Source: Auxenochlorella pyrenoidosa (lineage: Eukaryota; Chlorophyta; Trebouxiophyceae; Chlorellales; Chlorellaceae). Taken from it: a stretch of DNA of 10,594 bases. The stretch spans positions 1,590,044 to 1,600,637 of the forward strand of contig KQ481938.1 in the NCBI GenBank assembly GCA_001430745.1, given 5' to 3'. Of this stretch, positions 8,801 to 10,594 are shown piece by piece. Made by a program: the position numbers and the translations under genes. Under the pieces are notes generated by a model. It worked only from the letters and a program-made list of their open reading frames with translations, did no database searches and had not been told where the DNA came from. Position 1 is the stretch's first letter, and each line of letters starts with the position of its first letter.

Positions 8801-10546
8801 CAAAGCAGCAGCTGAACAAGCCAGGATCCAAAGAGTGCAGCGCCCAGCAGCCGCATACAGCGAGGCCTGCAAGGGGGAGGGGGCGTGCGGGGTGCAGGGC
8901 GGGGGCGCACCAGTAGGGGAAGTGGGCCCGGATCCAGTGGTACGCCTCCAGTATCATGTTGATGCCGCCCATGGCGCGGTTCTGCCCGGTGTAGTAGAAG
9001 AAGTCGCGCAGCGAGTCGGCCGTGTCCCTGCGGCGGACAGGGTGGCAGGTGGGTGGGTAAATTGAGGGGTGGGGGTTTGGGGGGCAGGGGGCAGGGGCCC
9101 AAAATACAGCGGGTGGTGGCCGAGTTGCGTCTCACTGCCGTGGGATACAAGGCAAGGCGCGGAAGAGCAAAGTGCAGAGCAGCAACGCAGTTCCAGCTTC
9201 AATTTGAGCTGGGCAGGCAGTACTGCGCCACGATGCGCGTGCAGGCTGGCTGCTGCACCGCAGCACAAGCAGGTGGAGAGCACCCTGGCGCTGCCTGCTC
9301 GCCTGACGGGGTAGATGAAGCAGCTCACCAGCACCGGCACGTAAAAATAGTCTGCAGGCTTGGCAGCGGGCATTCAAGGCGGGATCTGTCATGCTCACAC
9401 ACTGACAGAGCTAGGGACCACTGCAAATCATACGCAGAGCCCTGCAGCCAGCCCAGTGTTCTGGCACATGCATGGCACACAGCTCTCTGCTGCTGCTCTT
9501 GCAAACAGGCCCCACCCCACCCCTACCCAGAGAACTTGCCACCCCCATACCCAACCCCCACCCCCTGAAGCCCACCAGCCTCCTCCGGGTCCAGCGTGCG
9601 GTGCCCGCTCTGCAGCAGCATCTCCAGGAACCCGGTCTCCAACATGTACACCCACTCTGCGCAGCCGTGGGCGGCGTGTGTGTGTGGGGGTGGGGTGGGG
9701 TGGGGGTGGGGGGTGGGGGGGAAGGGGGCAGCGGCGGGGTGGGTGCAGGGCTGGGGAGAGCCTGCTGCGCAGACACCAGCATGGACCGGCAGCCGGCCTA
9801 GCATGTACATTATTGTGGGTCAGCTCGAAGGGGAGGTTGCGGCCAGACAGCATTGTCCACCAAGCCTTGACAGCTGCCCAACATGCAGCTGCCTGTGCTG
9901 GCCAGGAAGCCAGGCCACAGCGCAACGCACACCTACCAATCTCGTGCACTGTCTTGTTGCCGGCGCCAAAGTACCGCGGCACGCAGTTTCCCACGCCGTG
10001 GCGGTACTGCAGGGCAGTGCGGGACCACCAGCAGGCGGGTTGGCCAAGCGGCACCCTCAGCAGCGGCGGCAGCAGGTGCAGACCAGCTTTATCCCAGCTG
10101 CAGGGTGCTCAGCGGTACAGGGCCTGCTGAGTGAACCCACCTGAAGCATTAGCGTGGAGTACTCTGACTCGAGCTCGTACCTGTGGGAGCGGAGGCAGGG
10201 GGCAAATAAAGGCGGCGAAGGCAGCCAGGCAAGAATGCAAGTTGAACGCGGGGCAGGCGCCAGCACAGGGAGCGGCAAACTTCATGCCATGTGATGGGTG
10301 GCGGAGGAGTGTACAGGGGGCTGCCGGTCCGGGGCAGCCACCTTCCTGCGTTGAGCCCGCAGTCGGCAGCCCACAACAATCGCCAAACACTTCCAGAGAA
10401 CTTGCCAGACAGGCACCATGCACGGGCACCTCCAGCTGGCGCTCACACATAGATCAGCGGGCGCTTGCGGGTGGCCCCGGGCGCAAAATCCTGGGCAGCG
10501 GGGGTGTGCACCAGGTCTGCAATCCAGGGGCGCTCGGCCTCCAGAC
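5837..10546 (-). CDS. Exostosin-family GT47 glycosyltransferase (5' partial)
   Basis: Fifteen minus-strand exons join in phase to 484 residues plus stop: 10546-10447, 10180-10141, 10006-9937, 9656-9576, 9351-9303, 9027-8911, 8683-8579, 8413-8338, 8092-8030, 7789-7685, 7460-7357, 7128-7018, 6777-6598, 6301-6169, 5959-5837. Numbering from the first whole codon, family motifs appear in order: RPLIYVYELE (28-37), HRTLDPEEADYFYVPV (88-103), DHIWLFTHDEGSCW (159-172), LAFHRGR (262-268), YSRGVRQR (276-283), ASSVFCLVMMGDGW (316-329) and HGCIPVIIMDEVDVSFE (339-355). The last two form the GT-B C-terminal sugar-nucleotide site. FAYSSY (401-406) and a charged, Ala-rich tail follow. GT47 enzymes act as type II proteins in the Golgi on wall polysaccharides or glycoproteins. 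The signal anchor, and any EGF-like N-terminal part common in algal relatives, lies past the right edge. Donor sugar and acceptor are unknown. Confidence 0.92.
6798..6829. repeat. G-rich intronic tract (C-rich in the exostosin sense strand)
   Basis: Runs of seven and nine G on the + strand are followed by GGC repeats. In the exostosin transcript this is a C-rich tract starting 20 bp upstream of the 6777 acceptor, so it probably serves as the pyrimidine tract. Confidence 0.7.
7137..7152. repeat. G16 homopolymer beside a splice acceptor
   Basis: Sixteen G in a row on the + strand (16 C in the exostosin sense strand) end 8 bp before the first base of the exon 7128-7018. A run this long is prone to length change and to sequencing error. 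Confidence 0.85.
7915..7950. repeat. C/A-rich low-complexity tract in an intron
   Basis: Repeated CCCCA/CCCAC units lie in the middle of the exostosin intron 7790-8029. The sense strand is therefore G-rich here, opposite to the other tracts in this gene. Confidence 0.6.
9028..9302 (-). other. GC-AG intron in the exostosin gene
   Basis: The exon 9351-9303 must read VPVLVSCFIYPV and end in phase 2 to join DTADSLRDFFYY. The only junction giving this is GTCAG|GCGAGC on the minus strand, a GC donor. An internal GTGAGC at VL|VSCF would give the wrong phase and lose the conserved SCFIYPV. The intron is 275 bp. Confidence 0.75.
9049..9097. repeat. G-run cluster with quadruplex potential
   Basis: At least six runs of three or more G on the + strand lie within 49 bp, including runs of five and six. 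The cluster is inside the GC-AG intron of the exostosin gene, near its acceptor, so it is the template strand of that gene. Confidence 0.65.
9676..9727. repeat. (GT)5 followed by a G-run cluster in an intron
   Basis: Five GT units lead into repeated GGGGT blocks and a final run of G on the + strand. In the exostosin sense strand this is a C-rich tract 20-70 bp before the acceptor of exon 9656-9576, consistent with a long pyrimidine tract. It also has quadruplex potential on the + strand. Confidence 0.7.
9809..9873 (-). other. Possible cassette exon in the exostosin gene
   Basis: On the minus strand, 65 bp between a GGGCAG acceptor and an AATAAT|GTACAT donor read AVKAWWTMLSGR then NLPFELTHNN. 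The reading enters in phase 1 and leaves in phase 0. It would be frame-neutral only if the next exon used its inner AG (starting at 9654, not 9656). The splice sites are weak, and skipping it gives the more family-like HEI-E-WVYMLE, so it is left out of the main model. Confidence 0.2.
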
Positions 10547-10594
10547 CTGCACAGGAGTTACAGGGTGGGTGGGAGGTGGGGTGTGTGTGTGTGT
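10547..10594. repeat. Intronic low-complexity sequence ending in (GT)7 at the window edge
   Basis: This is the start of the next upstream exostosin intron. It contains GGGTGGGT-type blocks, and (GT)7 occupies 10581-10594 and probably continues past the edge. In the sense strand it reads as CA and C-rich sequence. Confidence 0.7.

Noticed and set aside
9360..10130. Plus-strand open frame (256 codons) over the 5' part of the exostosin gene
   Set aside because: It is low-complexity, Pro/Gly-rich and crosses G-run repeats. The minus-strand exons here encode conserved GT47 motifs.
1..10594. tRNA, rRNA, CRISPR, transposon ends or viral genes
   Set aside because: No cloverleaf, array, terminal inverted repeat, transposase/reverse-transcriptase motif or viral protein motif was recognised on either strand.

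Overview
The window is nuclear DNA from a GC-rich eukaryote with very dense introns, most likely a chlorophyte green alga. The evidence is strong GC bias, GTGAGC/GTGCGC-type donors with C-rich acceptors, exons of 40-250 bp separated by introns of roughly 80-350 bp, TGTAA-type polyadenylation signals after gene 1, and a GT47 exostosin resembling those of green algae. No prokaryotic operon, RNA gene, CRISPR array or transposon was seen. The class (Trebouxiophyceae or Chlorophyceae) cannot be fixed from this alone.

Layout: (1) 237-1453 (+): four 3'-terminal exons of a zinc-independent medium-chain reductase (quinone/enone oxidoreductase-like), whose 5' part lies left of the window or in unresolved exons before 237. 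Two TGTAA signals follow at 1557 and 1593. (2) 1814-5574 (+): a complete 15-exon gene for a 479-residue secreted protein. It joins a chymotrypsin-fold S1 serine protease (residues ~31-291) to a cysteine-free VWD/root-cap-like domain (~292-450). All exon phases agree, and one intron is GC-AG. (3) 5575-5836: a short convergent intergenic spacer. (4) 5837-10546 (-): the last 15 visible exons (484 residues) of an exostosin-family GT47 glycosyltransferase, whose 5' end lies beyond the right edge. One of its introns is also GC-AG, and its introns carry long C-runs in the sense strand (G-runs on +).

The three genes show no obvious shared pathway, as is usual for a nuclear genome. The protease fusion and the GT47 are both expected to enter the secretory pathway, so both could act on wall or extracellular glycoprotein material, but that link is inference. 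All coordinates were read by hand from splice sites, reading-frame phase and family motifs; transcripts were not available.
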